From Bacillota bacterium (GTDB lineage Bacteria > Bacillota > Sulfobacillia > Sulfobacillales > Sulfobacillaceae), in NCBI GenBank assembly GCA_021797515.1, contig JAJZZP010000147.1, forward strand, positions 1 to 57,688: a stretch of DNA of 57,688 nt. Reading direction: 5' to 3'. The notes below the pieces were generated by a model. It saw only the letters and a program-made list of their open reading frames with translations, ran no database searches and was not told where the DNA came from. Of the stretch, positions 1 through 8,068 are shown in pieces; within the stretch, counting starts at the first letter, position 1; each line of letters starts with the position of its first letter. Position numbers and translations under genes: made by a program.

Positions 1-118
1 AAATTAAACATGGTGGTCCTCCTCGAAGTGGTTTGTATGCACTTACTTCTTCGACAGAGTGGCCACTATTTCCTTTGCGAGATAATTCTGACTATTTTAG
101 AACTAAAACTGGGGATGA

Positions 119-331
119 CTCAGATGGACTCCCCTGAAATTTTTACCACCTTCGTTGCAACATTTTGGTAAACTATTGCCAGCCTACCAAGAGGCAGCAA
201 TGGCCTGGGGGAGTTTGGCCCATGTGTCGTTTGACTGGGGACGTCCGCTGGCATTGTTGGGGTATACCATAGTTTTTGGAGGAATTGCGCGATGGCTTTT
301 TGTGCATCAGCAAAGGATAGGGAATGACTAA
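119..331 (+). pseudogene. C-terminal remnant of an ABC-2 type transporter permease
   Basis: The frame ending at the TAA at 329-331 reads as the end of an ABC-2 permease: a FLPPSLQHFGKLLPAYQEAA stretch followed by a final hydrophobic helix (PLALLGYTIVFGGIARWLF) and a short basic tail. Upstream, the frame is closed by TGA at about 116-118, and the other two forward frames, though open from the window edge to 137 and 169, show no permease-like sequence. The remnant overlaps the start of the histidine kinase at 324, as expected for an ABC-transporter/two-component operon. What is seen is the truncated frame; a deletion or insertion junction near 119 is inferred. An internal frameshift rather than a deletion cannot be excluded because the gene would extend beyond the window. 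Confidence 0.5.
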
Positions 332-1442
332 GTTTTCCACTGACGATGCGGTCCATCGGTGGCGATCATCGCCGTGGTGGATAGCTTTGGGTTTTCTTAT
401 TTATTTAGGCTATCCTTTAGCGGCCACTTTAAATTCCCATACCCGTACCATCAGTCTTAAACTCTTAGGCTTAATAGGCATTTTGGTTTTCGTAGCGATT
501 TATGTATGGCACTATCGAACCGCTGGCATACAAACAGGGTCAAAGATTTTGGTGACGGCAGGACTTTTTGCCGTGCTAGGCACGGTGTTGACGGTGATGG
601 TAAATGATGCTTATGGATGTTACTTTGTATACGGCGGCGTTGTTTTGGCAGCGCTTAAAGATTTTAAGCAATTTGCGTTGCTAGGAATTGTTATCCTGTT
701 GTGGGGCACCGGTGTCGCACTAACGTTAGGAGACTCCCTAGTTGCAGCCACCCTGACATTCATTCCCTTCTTTTTGATTATGGTCATGATTTGGGGAACC
801 TACCGGTATATCGAAATGAACAATGATCTGGTGAAATCACAAAACCAGGTGAAACAGTTGGCGAAAGGCCAAGAACGGTTGCGCATTGCCCAGGACCTGC
901 ATGATGTACTCGGTCAATCATTATCGGCCATTGTCCTACGATCAGAGCTGTTGGGTCGTGTGGCGCCCCCCTCGATCCAAGAAGAATTGCACCGCATCGA
1001 ACTTTTGGCGCGCCAAGCTTTGGTTGAAGTACGGCAAGTAGTTCAAGGCCGCCACGAGCCGACGATGGTCAGCGAATTGCTTCAAGCAAGCCTAATTCTA
1101 GAACAGGCTGGGATTCTCCCGGTATTACCGAATCATCCAGCTGATTTGCCCGTCCTGATTGACCAAACTTTGGCATTGGTACTTCGAGAAGCAGTGACCA
1201 ACGTGGTCAGGCACAGTCATGCGACGCAGTGCGTTATTCGCTATGGGAAAGACGCCGATCAAGTAACCCTATCGATTGAAGACGATGGAATAGCAGAAGG
1301 CAATATGCATCCTGGACAGGGCATTGTTGGGATGCGGCAACGTGTAGAGTCCTTAGGGGGACGGATCGAGTTTTTCACCTTCCCCACCGGTGGAGTTAAG
1401 CTGGCAATAATTGTTCCTTGTGAAACGGAAAGGGGGTTCTGA
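324..1442 (+). CDS. Sensor histidine kinase, DesK/NarL-type (HisKA_3)
   Basis: A 372-residue membrane kinase. The first ~160 residues hold five or so hydrophobic segments with no recognisable extracytoplasmic sensor domain, as in DesK-like kinases. A short coiled-coil linker leads into the dimerisation/phosphoacceptor helix, RIAQDLHDVLGQSL, with phosphoacceptor His193. The HATPase domain shows an N-box (REAVTNVVRHSHA, residues 288-300), a DDG G1 box (320-322) and a GQGIVGMRQR G2 box. It presumably senses membrane state and phosphorylates the response regulator that begins 3 bases downstream. The ATG start lies inside the stop region of the upstream permease remnant, so the kinase was probably coupled to an ABC transporter that is now broken. 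The signal is unknown. Confidence 0.9.
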   Translation: MTKFSTDDAVHRWRSSPWWIALGFLIYLGYPLAATLNSHTRTISLKLLGLIGILVFVAIYVWHYRTAGIQTGSKILVTAGLFAVLGTVLTVMVNDAYGCYFVYGGVVLAALKDFKQFALLGIVILLWGTGVALTLGDSLVAATLTFIPFFLIMVMIWGTYRYIEMNNDLVKSQNQVKQLAKGQERLRIAQDLHDVLGQSLSAIVLRSELLGRVAPPSIQEELHRIELLARQALVEVRQVVQGRHEPTMVSELLQASLILEQAGILPVLPNHPADLPVLIDQTLALVLREAVTNVVRHSHATQCVIRYGKDADQVTLSIEDDGIAEGNMHPGQGIVGMRQRVESLGGRIEFFTFPTGGVKLAIIVPCETERGF

Positions 1443-1445
1443 TGC

Positions 1446-2051
1446 GTGATCCGGGTGGTGATTGCCGAAGACCAGTTTTTAGTGCGGGATGCTTTAGCGC
1501 GTTTATTAGCCATGGAACCGGATTTTGCCGTCGCGGGGCAAGCCCGGGACGGACATGAGTTATTGGCATTAGTGGAACAAACGCATCCTGATTTATGTCT
1601 GGTAGACATTGAAATGCCAGGGAAAGATGGGTTGGAGGCATGCGCGGAAATTCATCGACGGTATCCCGACGCGGCATTGGCCATTCTCACCACATTCGGA
1701 CGACCAGGCTATCTGAAAAGAGCCCTCGACTCTGGGGTGCGGGGGTACTTAGTGAAAGACCTTCCCGTAACCGAACTGATCCAGCAAATCCGGGTCATGA
1801 TGCAGGGTCAACGGGTAATCGATCCACAACTGGCTGTGGATGCTCTCTATCGGGGCGACAATCCGCTGTCTTCCCGGGAAGTGGAGCTATTGCAATGTGC
1901 TACAGACCATCAGACCATAAAAGAAATGGCCCGCGCTCTTTTTCTCAGCGAAGGAACCGTGCGCAACTATCTATCCGTAATTTATCAAAAACTCGCAGTT
2001 TCAACACGCAGCGAGGCTATCGCCAAAGCTTGTGAGATGGGTTGGCTATAG
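1446..2051 (+). CDS. Response regulator, NarL/LuxR family
   Basis: A 201-residue partner of the preceding kinase. The receiver domain (1-120) has the acidic pocket Glu8/Asp9, phosphoacceptor Asp54 in CLVDIEMPG, and the switch and lysine positions (TTFGRPGYLKRAL, YLVKD). The C-terminal LuxR-type helix-turn-helix (about 138-198) contains LSSREVELL and LSEGTVRNYLSVIYQKL, typical of NarL/DesR. The GTG start is chosen because the ATG four bases earlier is in a different frame. Such regulators bind inverted repeats upstream of the ABC transporter they control; no target can be identified here because the transporter gene is degraded. The gene ends 30 bp from the convergent HNH gene, with no clear terminator between. 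Confidence 0.92.
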   Translation: MIRVVIAEDQFLVRDALARLLAMEPDFAVAGQARDGHELLALVEQTHPDLCLVDIEMPGKDGLEACAEIHRRYPDAALAILTTFGRPGYLKRALDSGVRGYLVKDLPVTELIQQIRVMMQGQRVIDPQLAVDALYRGDNPLSSREVELLQCATDHQTIKEMARALFLSEGTVRNYLSVIYQKLAVSTRSEAIAKACEMGWL

Positions 2052-2081
2052 ACCATGGCCATCAACGCAAAAAGGGCCTGG

Positions 2082-2678
2082 TTATGGCAGAAATATTTCT
2101 AAAAACGGTTTGGCATCTGCCCTGAACCGGGATTGCGGCTGGTTAGGCGGTAACGGATCTACCCAGTTCGAGTCCTGGGAGTGATAGGATACCCACATTT
2201 GGGCTTCTTCCTTGCTGGTACAAGCACTAATCGGTTTTGATTGCAATTTGTCCTGTGCTCGCTGCAGTGCGCCCACTTGATCCCGCAGGATTTTAACGAT
2301 GACCGGGTGGGTAGGGCGAAATCCAGTCCAGGCGATGAACTGGTCAGGCAACGCATTGTTTCGGCTGTGGTTGCACGCGCGGCAGGCAATTACGCAGTTG
2401 TCCAAGGATGTTTGCCCACCCCAGCAGATGGGGATGACATGCTCCAGCGTCGAGCCAACTCCATGGCACCAGGCGCACCGTAGCCCATCCCTTTGCCGCA
2501 CCTGCCGATAAATACGGCGATACGCGAGTGGCCGATAGTTGAGGTGTAGGATTCCCGATTCAAAGCGAGCCAATCCATCTCGGAGATTTTGCTCCACTTT
2601 TTCCATGGTGCATGGAGATAGTGGACGTCCATGCAAATCCACCACAGGTACCAAATCCGGTTCTAATTCAGCCAACAT
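2082..2678 (-). CDS. HNH endonuclease domain protein
   Basis: A 198-residue protein with a central HNH nuclease fold. Cys68-x2-Cys71 and Cys99-x2-Cys102 form a zinc-binding pair; between them LEHVIPICWGG supplies the general-base His80, followed by SLDNCVIACRACNHSRNN with the Asn and last His of the motif. Residues 1-60 and 115-198 are not recognised. Such stand-alone HNH proteins (McrA/5-methylcytosine-type or mobile) act as DNA nucleases, but the target is unknown. The ATG start follows GGTAGGGTGA; a TATAAT-like -10 sits about 30 bases upstream on this strand with a poor -35. It is flanked by an IS200/IS605 end, so it may have arrived with mobile DNA; no toxin-antitoxin or restriction partner is visible. 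Confidence 0.8.
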   Translation of the reverse strand: MLAELEPDLVPVVDLHGRPLSPCTMEKVEQNLRDGLARFESGILHLNYRPLAYRRIYRQVRQRDGLRCAWCHGVGSTLEHVIPICWGGQTSLDNCVIACRACNHSRNNALPDQFIAWTGFRPTHPVIVKILRDQVGALQRAQDKLQSKPISACTSKEEAQMWVSYHSQDSNWVDPLPPNQPQSRFRADAKPFLEIFLP

Positions 2679-2849
2679 TCACCCTACCTTTGAATAGCGC
2701 CTCTATCTTTATTATACCTAGGGAAAAATTTTTTCGCCACGGTTTGTCCAATGACTCCAAAGAGCAATGTCCTTTATATGTCGAGCGATGAAACGTGGCG
2801 GCAGAAGCCTCATTGTTAATGGTTGAACATAACGCCCGCGCATTCCCCT

Positions 2850-3093
2850 TCTTAGGTGCAAGCCAAGAGGGGATCAAGCGGGCCAGCCCGAAGGGCTACA
2901 AGGCCCAAATTTTTGGTTTAGTCTAAGGACATAGGGCCGGAACGGTCCGAATCGACGCCCGGGGAGATCCAGCATAAGACGTACGTGGCCTAACGGCTCG
3001 GCGCAGCGGTCGTAGAACCAGGAACTTCTAGAGGGTGACCTCAGAAACCCCCGCATCACCCCGTTAGGGTAAGGCGGCGGGAGAGTTCATTGA
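2850..3093 (+). mobile_element. IS200/IS605-type right-end remnant with possible orphan omegaRNA
   Basis: No intact gene lies in 2679-3153. The plus strand of 2850-3093 has the character of the 3' end of a TnpB (IS1341-group) element: a short frame ending AGTVRIDARGDPA and stop, then a GC-rich structured tract with AGAACCAGGAACTTCTAG, then an AAACCCCCGC...GGCGGGAG imperfect palindrome and a terminal GTTCATTGA at 3085-3093. In intact elements this end is both the transposition right end and the scaffold of the TnpB guide RNA. No TnpB body or left end is present here. Recognition is by remembered pattern, so the family call is moderate. Confidence 0.5.
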
Positions 3094-3115
3094 TCAGATT
3101 GCGGCAGAAGAATCA

Positions 3116-3145
3116 AAAGGAACCGACCTCTCGATCGGTTCCTTT
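3116..3145 (-). terminator. Rho-independent terminator of the spoIIIA operon
   Basis: An 11-bp perfect stem (AAAGGAACCGA/TCGGTTCCTTT) with an 8-base loop lies 9 bases past the spoIIIAH stop. On the minus strand it is followed by TTTTGATTCTT, giving the U-rich tail. It separates the operon from the IS remnant. Confidence 0.85.
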
Positions 3146-3153
3146 GCCCGTTT

Positions 3154-3654
3154 CTACGTTTTCGGAAAAATGACAACATTCTGAGGCGCCAGGCCTGTTA
3201 CTTGGGTGGCGGTATCCGCAATCCGTGCCACTTGCGTATTGGTTAGGTTCTTCGCTCCCACCACGACATCTACCCGGTTCGGAGTTACTGTCACCACGGT
3301 CAAGGGAAATCCGCGAGCACTCAATAATCCTTCAATTTGAGTTTCGTGCTTCAACTCTTGGGTATCGGCTACCATAGTCATCGTCGCCTGGTCCTTGGCA
3401 GTTTGGGAAATCCCCGGATTATTCGCGATGTTCTTCAAGGTAGCAATTTCTTGGCTCATCATCCGGTCTCGCTGCAGTCGATAGTTGACAAAATAATTCT
3501 CCAATCCGGTGACTTTAGTTCCGGCGTTACTCGGCGTGGCAATGGCAGTACTGACAGAGGTGTTGGTTTCGGCCCGGTGATACACTACATACCCCAACAA
3601 TACCGCCAAAACGGTGACAAAAGCGGCAAAGCGAATCATCTGCGGTCGTTTCAT
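3154..3654 (-). CDS. spoIIIAH: Stage III sporulation protein AH
   Basis: A 166-residue mother-cell protein with one N-terminal membrane helix (about residues 9-24) and a periplasmic-side domain. In the family, SpoIIIAH from the mother cell zips to forespore SpoIIQ across the intermembrane space of the engulfed forespore and forms part of the feeding-tube channel. The conserved ring-building region is visible as YFVNYRLQRDRMMSQEIATL, then a DQATMTM helix and the VVVGAKNLTNTQVARIADT half. The ATG start follows TGGGGGTAATCAGT. It is the last gene of the operon, 24 bp after spoIIIAG, and is followed by a terminator. Length is slightly short of the Bacillus protein, with a reduced linker. Confidence 0.9.
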   Translation of the reverse strand: MKRPQMIRFAAFVTVLAVLLGYVVYHRAETNTSVSTAIATPSNAGTKVTGLENYFVNYRLQRDRMMSQEIATLKNIANNPGISQTAKDQATMTMVADTQELKHETQIEGLLSARGFPLTVVTVTPNRVDVVVGAKNLTNTQVARIADTATQVTGLAPQNVVIFPKT

Positions 3655-3678
3655 ACTGATTACCCCCAGTCTTTCTGT

Positions 3679-4188
3679 TCAGTTCGGCAAAATCAGCACC
3701 TGATAGGGCTGAGCTTGCAACAACGTTTCCACGGCTTGCGCCAACTCTGATCGGATGTTAGGATTGGTCGCAGCAGGCGCTACCACCACCACTCCGGCCA
3801 CCAAAGGTCCAATTTGATCTAGCGGCACAACTGCGTCACCTCCTGCGTTGCTAACCACCACAGGACTGGAGCTAGGCGTTGTTAACCCTTGGGTAGAGGT
3901 GACGTATTGACTTTGGATTGTCCGATCCAGTGTCACAGCCACGGACACGGTCCCCACCCTCGGTATGGCTTCCAAAATCGTGCGAAGTTGCGCAGCGACC
4001 AATTGCTCTTGCCCAGATAAGGTGGACGTCTCTGGCGGCGGTCCATGGGTTGCTTGGGTAGATTTTGTTCCCAATCCGCTAAACGCCAGCAACCCTACAC
4101 CTAGAGCACCCACCAGCAGCATTCGTACCAAAGTCCCCCGGTCTTCGCGCACCATGCGTCGCCACCAATCGCGAAACCGTGTCTGCAT
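3679..4188 (-). CDS. spoIIIAG: Stage III sporulation protein AG
   Basis: A 169-residue protein with a single membrane helix (about 20-37) and a soluble ring-forming domain. SpoIIIAG builds a large secretion-like ring between mother cell and forespore. The sequence LRTILEAIPRVGTVSVAVTL and the C-terminal PLVAGVVVVAPAATNPNIRS followed by LAQAVETLLQAQPYQVLIL match the family's two-part ring-building motif separated by a divergent insertion (about residues 90-115). The start follows GGGAGTGAGG; this ribosome site overlaps the end of spoIIIAF (stop at 4195). Translational coupling within the operon is likely. Confidence 0.9.
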   Translation of the reverse strand: MQTRFRDWWRRMVREDRGTLVRMLLVGALGVGLLAFSGLGTKSTQATHGPPPETSTLSGQEQLVAAQLRTILEAIPRVGTVSVAVTLDRTIQSQYVTSTQGLTTPSSSPVVVSNAGGDAVVPLDQIGPLVAGVVVVAPAATNPNIRSELAQAVETLLQAQPYQVLILPN

Positions 4189-4194
4189 TACGCC

Positions 4195-4692
4195 TCACTC
4201 CCTTCTTTTGGTTCCTGTAGCCTCCGAGGTTACTGTGCCGTGATAATGAACCTGGACTTCAGCCACCGTAGACGCGCCGGTGGTCATTTGCACTGCAGCC
4301 TTCACATAAGAAGTCAATTGGCTTGTGTTAATCGGTTTGGTCGTATCAACCCTTACCACAACCTCACCTTTAGGCAAGCGGCGAATTTGGCAGCTCGAAA
4401 CCCCGGGAAACGACAGAACCATGGCTTCAGCTTGATTCCACTCCTCCCGTTGGATCACCGCACTCAAATTTTTCCCAGTACCACTCCCCAACAATTCTTG
4501 CTGAATTACCGTGACATGTGCGCCTTGGATAAATCGCCACACCGGGCTCACCATCACCAGCAACAAAATCAGCCCCACCACCAGTCCGGTATACCGACGC
4601 AAATCTCCTTTCGGGAGAAGAAATTCGGCAAGATTGCCCAAAAGAACAATCACCACTAACGATTTGACCCAAGTGCCTACCACAGCCAACAT
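4195..4692 (-). CDS. spoIIIAF: Stage III sporulation protein AF
   Basis: A 165-residue protein with two N-terminal membrane helices (about 5-22 and 34-55), a loop with LPKGDLRRYTGLVVGL between them, and a soluble C-terminal domain. The start chosen is the ATG of MLAVVGTWVKSL at 4692, which overlaps the spoIIIAE stop by one base in a TAATG arrangement. A longer upstream frame exists (to 4782) but runs 90 bases into spoIIIAE and lacks conservation with the family. It is a component of the SpoIIIA-SpoIIQ channel complex. Confidence 0.88.
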   Translation of the reverse strand: MLAVVGTWVKSLVVIVLLGNLAEFLLPKGDLRRYTGLVVGLILLLVMVSPVWRFIQGAHVTVIQQELLGSGTGKNLSAVIQREEWNQAEAMVLSFPGVSSCQIRRLPKGEVVVRVDTTKPINTSQLTSYVKAAVQMTTGASTVAEVQVHYHGTVTSEATGTKRRE

Positions 4693-5849
4693 TAGAGAAT
4701 TACCCCGTTTGATGCCGAGGCCACCACCGTGACCACTAGGAAAAACATCAATGCTACTGCCCCGGCTATTGCCATTAGCCAACCAATGGCGTTAGCCATG
4801 GTTCCCAAGGTAGCGCTGACCCCGCCTACGTTCAGCGGTTCCGTGGCAGCCGCCCCCATCCGATAGAGAAACATCATGAGAAACAATTTTAGCAACGGAA
4901 ACGCCACAACCACGATAATAGTCAAAGCTCCGACCATCGATACGGCATTTTTTAGCAAAAGGGAGGATCCCAATACCGCTTCCATGGCGTCCGAAAACAT
5001 TTTTCCTACCACGGGGACAAAGGTGTTGGCCAGAAATTTTCCTGTTCTCAGCGCCACCCCATCAGCAACCGAACCGGCTGCGCCTTCTACGGCCATTACT
5101 CCTAAGAACAGGGTCATTAGCCCTCCCAACAACGTAAGCCCGGTGGTTCTCAACAACTGCCCCAAATAATGCAAGGAAAATTTGGGCAACCAATGACCAA
5201 CAAGTTCTACGATGGTGGCCATCAGCACTAAGGGCAGTACCCAATCACGGGTCAGCATGGCCACCACATTGACGGTCAGCAGCATCAAAGGATGGAAAAT
5301 TCCAGCTGAAGCAAAGGCGCCACTGCCTGCCATCAAGACCACAATCAGCGGAATAATAGCTTCCATCAGATGCCACAACTCCCCAATCAAACTCGTGACC
5401 ATAGTAATGGCTACTCCAAACGAATGGAGCGCTACCAGAATCAGCAGAGACAACACGGCTAGCCGGGAGATTTCGGCCACTCCTCCTTGGCCCAATGAAT
5501 CGGTTAAACGGCCTAGCACTGCTGCCAACACCGACAATACAAAAATAATCCCTAATACTCGCCCTTCTACTTCCAAATCGCCCATGATGGCGGAACCTAA
5601 TCCACTTAACAATTTGGGCACATTGAAAGGATTTTTGTGATGCAACAAATCCGAAGCTATCGTTCCCGCTGACGGAATCTGAATTTGAGGATACTGTCGC
5701 ACAAGACGGGATACTTCCTGGTCCAGTTGCCTGGTATTTACCGATTGGGCCTGGGTCCCCACCATGGCATCAAGCCCCTGCGCGAATACAATCGGCGATG
5801 CCCATAACACAAAGATCACCGCACAGAAACCGATTAGCATTCGACGCAT
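4692..5849 (-). CDS. spoIIIAE: Stage III sporulation protein AE
   Basis: A 385-residue polytopic membrane protein beginning with a signal-like helix (about 4-23), a short extracytoplasmic segment, then seven or so hydrophobic segments from residue 95 onward. Family hallmarks include IIPLIVVLMAGSGAFASAGIF, the VEGAAGSVADGVALRTGKF loop and FVPVVGKMFSDAMEAVLGS. SpoIIIAE is a channel-complex membrane subunit required for late forespore transcription. The ATG start follows TAGGGGAGG 8 bases upstream. It sits between spoIIIAD (15 bp gap) and spoIIIAF (1-base overlap). Length agrees with the usual ~390-400 residues. Confidence 0.93.
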   Translation of the reverse strand: MRRMLIGFCAVIFVLWASPIVFAQGLDAMVGTQAQSVNTRQLDQEVSRLVRQYPQIQIPSAGTIASDLLHHKNPFNVPKLLSGLGSAIMGDLEVEGRVLGIIFVLSVLAAVLGRLTDSLGQGGVAEISRLAVLSLLILVALHSFGVAITMVTSLIGELWHLMEAIIPLIVVLMAGSGAFASAGIFHPLMLLTVNVVAMLTRDWVLPLVLMATIVELVGHWLPKFSLHYLGQLLRTTGLTLLGGLMTLFLGVMAVEGAAGSVADGVALRTGKFLANTFVPVVGKMFSDAMEAVLGSSLLLKNAVSMVGALTIIVVVAFPLLKLFLMMFLYRMGAAATEPLNVGGVSATLGTMANAIGWLMAIAGAVALMFFLVVTVVASASNGVIL

Positions 5850-5864
5850 GGTTTTAATCCTCCC

Positions 5865-6257
5865 CTAGGACGGAATCATCTTTAAAATGGTGGTAATGAT
5901 CGCGCTAATCAACGGGAGCGAGAGTGCCAAAATGGCGACTTTTCCCGCCAGTTCTACCCGCCACCCAAGACCCGATTCCCCCGTGTCGTACGCCATCTGC
6001 GCTGCAAAGGTGGCAATATAAGCAATCCCTATGACTTTTAACAGGATTGCTAAGTATAGCCCCCTGACCTTTACCAATGTTGCCAATTGCAAGACCTGAG
6101 CGATGACCGTCTGCAACGGGGCTAAAATCAGCAACAACACCACAGCACCCACTGCGAATCGAATCACGACCCCCCATTCCTTACGTTCTTCGCGCAACAC
6201 CACTAGCAAAACGGTGGCAATTAGAGCGATAGAAGCAACCTTTAAAATGGTATGCAC
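5865..6257 (-). CDS. spoIIIAD: Stage III sporulation protein AD
   Basis: A 130-residue membrane protein with about four hydrophobic segments, expected for SpoIIIAD. The recognisable core is LAILLKVIGIAYIATFAAQM followed by AYDTGESGLGWRVELAGKVAIL, which is nearly invariant in the family. A GTG start follows GAGGGGTCGAGCC. It is distantly related to SpoIIIAC and both are thought to form a membrane platform resembling holin- or export-apparatus proteins; that structural comparison is family knowledge rather than something visible here. Confidence 0.92.
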   Translation of the reverse strand: MHTILKVASIALIATVLLVVLREERKEWGVVIRFAVGAVVLLLILAPLQTVIAQVLQLATLVKVRGLYLAILLKVIGIAYIATFAAQMAYDTGESGLGWRVELAGKVAILALSLPLISAIITTILKMIPS

Positions 6258-6274
6258 AGGCTCGACCCCTCGTC

Positions 6275-6472
6275 TTAAAGGTTGAACATGGTACGCACAG
6301 CCTCAAACAGCTGTTGAACCTCTCGCAATACCAGAACGAACCCAATAGCAACCCCGGCTAAGGCCACCAATTGTCCCCATTCCTTGCGGTCTAACCGCTC
6401 CAACACGCTGTAGGCCACGGTGACCAAGATTCCGATACCCGCCAGTTTGATAATGAGATCGATGTTCGTCAT
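6275..6472 (-). CDS. spoIIIAC: Stage III sporulation protein AC
   Basis: A 65-residue protein with two membrane helices: IDLIIKLAGIGILVTVAYSV and a second around VALAGVAIGFVLVL, separated by the conserved LDRKEWGQL loop. The length is the normal one for SpoIIIAC. The ATG follows GGGAGTGGGGC. It lies 18 bp before spoIIIAD and 30 bp after spoIIIAB in the operon. Confidence 0.92.
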   Translation of the reverse strand: MTNIDLIIKLAGIGILVTVAYSVLERLDRKEWGQLVALAGVAIGFVLVLREVQQLFEAVRTMFNL

Positions 6473-6502
6473 GCCCCACTCCCATCCGCCCCACCCTCCG
6501 GG

Positions 6503-7003
6503 CTAAAGTAACAGAATCACCAGAGCCACACCTGACAGCGAGATCAGCGATTCTAAAAGACGCGCTTGTTTCAAATCCTCTTTACGGGCCTCGCTGGCCA
6601 ACTCTTTTAACAACATCTCGGTAGTGCGCAACATCTCTTTTTGATAATCCGGGGCTGAGGATCCCAACTTAGCTGCCATGTCAGTAAGCACCTCTCGTTC
6701 CCGTGGACGTAGTGCACTTTCTTCAGCTAACGACTGAGCAAATGCTTGGGAAATATCCACGGCTCGAGTCGCCAATAATTTGACTACAGTGCGAAGTTGC
6801 GGCCCCAAGATGGGATAAGTGATGGACGCTTCCTGAAATGCTTGAGACAAAGCGGCCTGCCGCCACACAATGGCGGGCACCAAAAATCCGACACATTTGA
6901 CCCATGCATCCAACAACTGCACCCGACGGCGAAACGGCCGAGCAACGGCGCGTCCGAGCCACACAGCGGCAATCACTACGAATAAACCGCCCACCCATCT
7001 CAC
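6503..7003 (-). CDS. spoIIIAB: Stage III sporulation protein AB
   Basis: A 166-residue protein with a membrane helix at each end (about 4-20 and 153-166) and a helical soluble middle, resembling the GspF/T2SF fold of type II secretion inner-membrane proteins. Family features include the FQEASITYP, LATRAVDISQAFAQSLAEES and LTDMAAKLGSSAPDYQKEML segments. The GTG start forms a 4-base GTGA overlap with the spoIIIAA stop, implying coupling of the ATPase and its membrane partner. Confidence 0.9.
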   Translation of the reverse strand: MRWVGGLFVVIAAVWLGRAVARPFRRRVQLLDAWVKCVGFLVPAIVWRQAALSQAFQEASITYPILGPQLRTVVKLLATRAVDISQAFAQSLAEESALRPREREVLTDMAAKLGSSAPDYQKEMLRTTEMLLKELASEARKEDLKQARLLESLISLSGVALVILLL

Positions 7004-7914
7004 GCTTTTTTCACCGGAATCCCCAACCCTCTAGAACTCCACATTGTCGTCACCAAACCCGGACCCGGGTTACGTCCTAAAAACACCACGGCGTCAAACA
7101 ATTGAGATTCCCAGAGTCGCTGCAATCGAGGATTCAGGTCAGCCGTAGCATCCCGTACATGCAAAGTGCCAATCACCTCCACCCCAGCGTGACGGGCTTG
7201 GAGCAGCGCCGCTAAATCTTCATCGCCCCCCAGTTCGTCCACCACTATCAAATCTGGGCCCAACGTGCGAATGGCAGTGATAATCCCCTCTGGTTTGCTC
7301 CACCCCTGGAGAACATCGGCATGATAGCCGAGATCAAATCCCCTGTGCTCAGCGTTCGCCCCAGCTATCTCAGATCGCTCGTCTACTACCACCACCCTCC
7401 ATCCGTCGTGACTGAACCAACGGACGAGATCCCGAAGCAGCGTCGTTTTCCCTGCCCGGGGAGGTGCCGCAATAAGCCACGAATTGCCTTGAACACCCCA
7501 TTTCCTAAGGCGTTCTATCAAAGGTGCCGCTATCCCGGAAATGTCATGGGCATAGCGTATGTTGAGTCCCGTGATTTCTGTTTGGGTGACAATTCGTCCA
7601 TTTTGCCATACGGCACGTCCCGCCACACCAACTCGGTGCCCCCCGGGGAGCGTAATATAACCTTGTCTTAGCTCCTCCATCCGAGCATATAACGAGTGAT
7701 CAACCAATATCGACAGAATGCGGCGAATGTCATCCGCTCCCGAAATCACGGGAACTCCTTGGTGGCAAAGCGGCATCCACGAAGAATCCGTGTATAGCAT
7801 CACTGGTACGTCAACCCGAAATCGAATTTCTTCAAGCTTTCTCAGGACACCCGGATCCAATTCAGTAATTGCGTTCCGCCACGGGGATGGCGGAAGATAC
7901 AACCAAGGTTCCAT
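7000..7914 (-). CDS. spoIIIAA: Stage III sporulation protein AA, secretion-type ATPase
   Basis: A 304-residue cytoplasmic ATPase related to type II/IV secretion ATPases, thought to energise the mother-cell/forespore channel. The N-terminal domain contains LEEIRFRVDVPV and GYITLPGGHRVGVAG; the ATPase core has the family-specific P-loop APPRAGKTTLLRD, a VVDERSEIAG segment, Walker B LIVVDELGG, and GTLHVRDA. The ATG follows AGGAGGCAGGGCACCC. It is the first gene of an eight-gene operon. On its strand a weak sigma-E-like pair (GGAATAA, 15 bases, CATAGATA, about 7943-7972) lies upstream, which fits known sigma-E control of this operon but is not a strong match. Confidence 0.94.
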   Translation of the reverse strand: MEPWLYLPPSPWRNAITELDPGVLRKLEEIRFRVDVPVMLYTDSSWMPLCHQGVPVISGADDIRRILSILVDHSLYARMEELRQGYITLPGGHRVGVAGRAVWQNGRIVTQTEITGLNIRYAHDISGIAAPLIERLRKWGVQGNSWLIAAPPRAGKTTLLRDLVRWFSHDGWRVVVVDERSEIAGANAEHRGFDLGYHADVLQGWSKPEGIITAIRTLGPDLIVVDELGGDEDLAALLQARHAGVEVIGTLHVRDATADLNPRLQRLWESQLFDAVVFLGRNPGPGLVTTMWSSRGLGIPVKKA

Positions 7915-7942
7915 GGGTGCCCTGCCTCCTGTCTCTGAGACA

Positions 7943-7972
7943 TCCTGTCCCAGTATTTGATATCTATGGACA
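7943..7972 (-). promoter_or_regulatory. Candidate sigma-E-type promoter of spoIIIA
   Basis: On the minus strand GGAATAA is followed after 15 bases by CATAGATA. Mother-cell sigma-E promoters resemble KMATATT and CATACAMT at 13-15 base spacing. The -10 shares the CATA core only, so the call rests mainly on location and on the known regulation of spoIIIA. Confidence 0.3.
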
Positions 7973-8068
7973 GACTCGCCAACTTATTCCAATTGACCTT
8001 TTTGGACTATAGTGGGGGACATGGATACTTGGGTAGATTTGTTATAATTTCTTTGGGAGGATAATAAA

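Noticed and set aside
4693..4782. Longer N-terminus for SpoIIIAF
   Set aside because: These codons lie wholly inside spoIIIAE; the TAATG start at 4692 and the family start agree.
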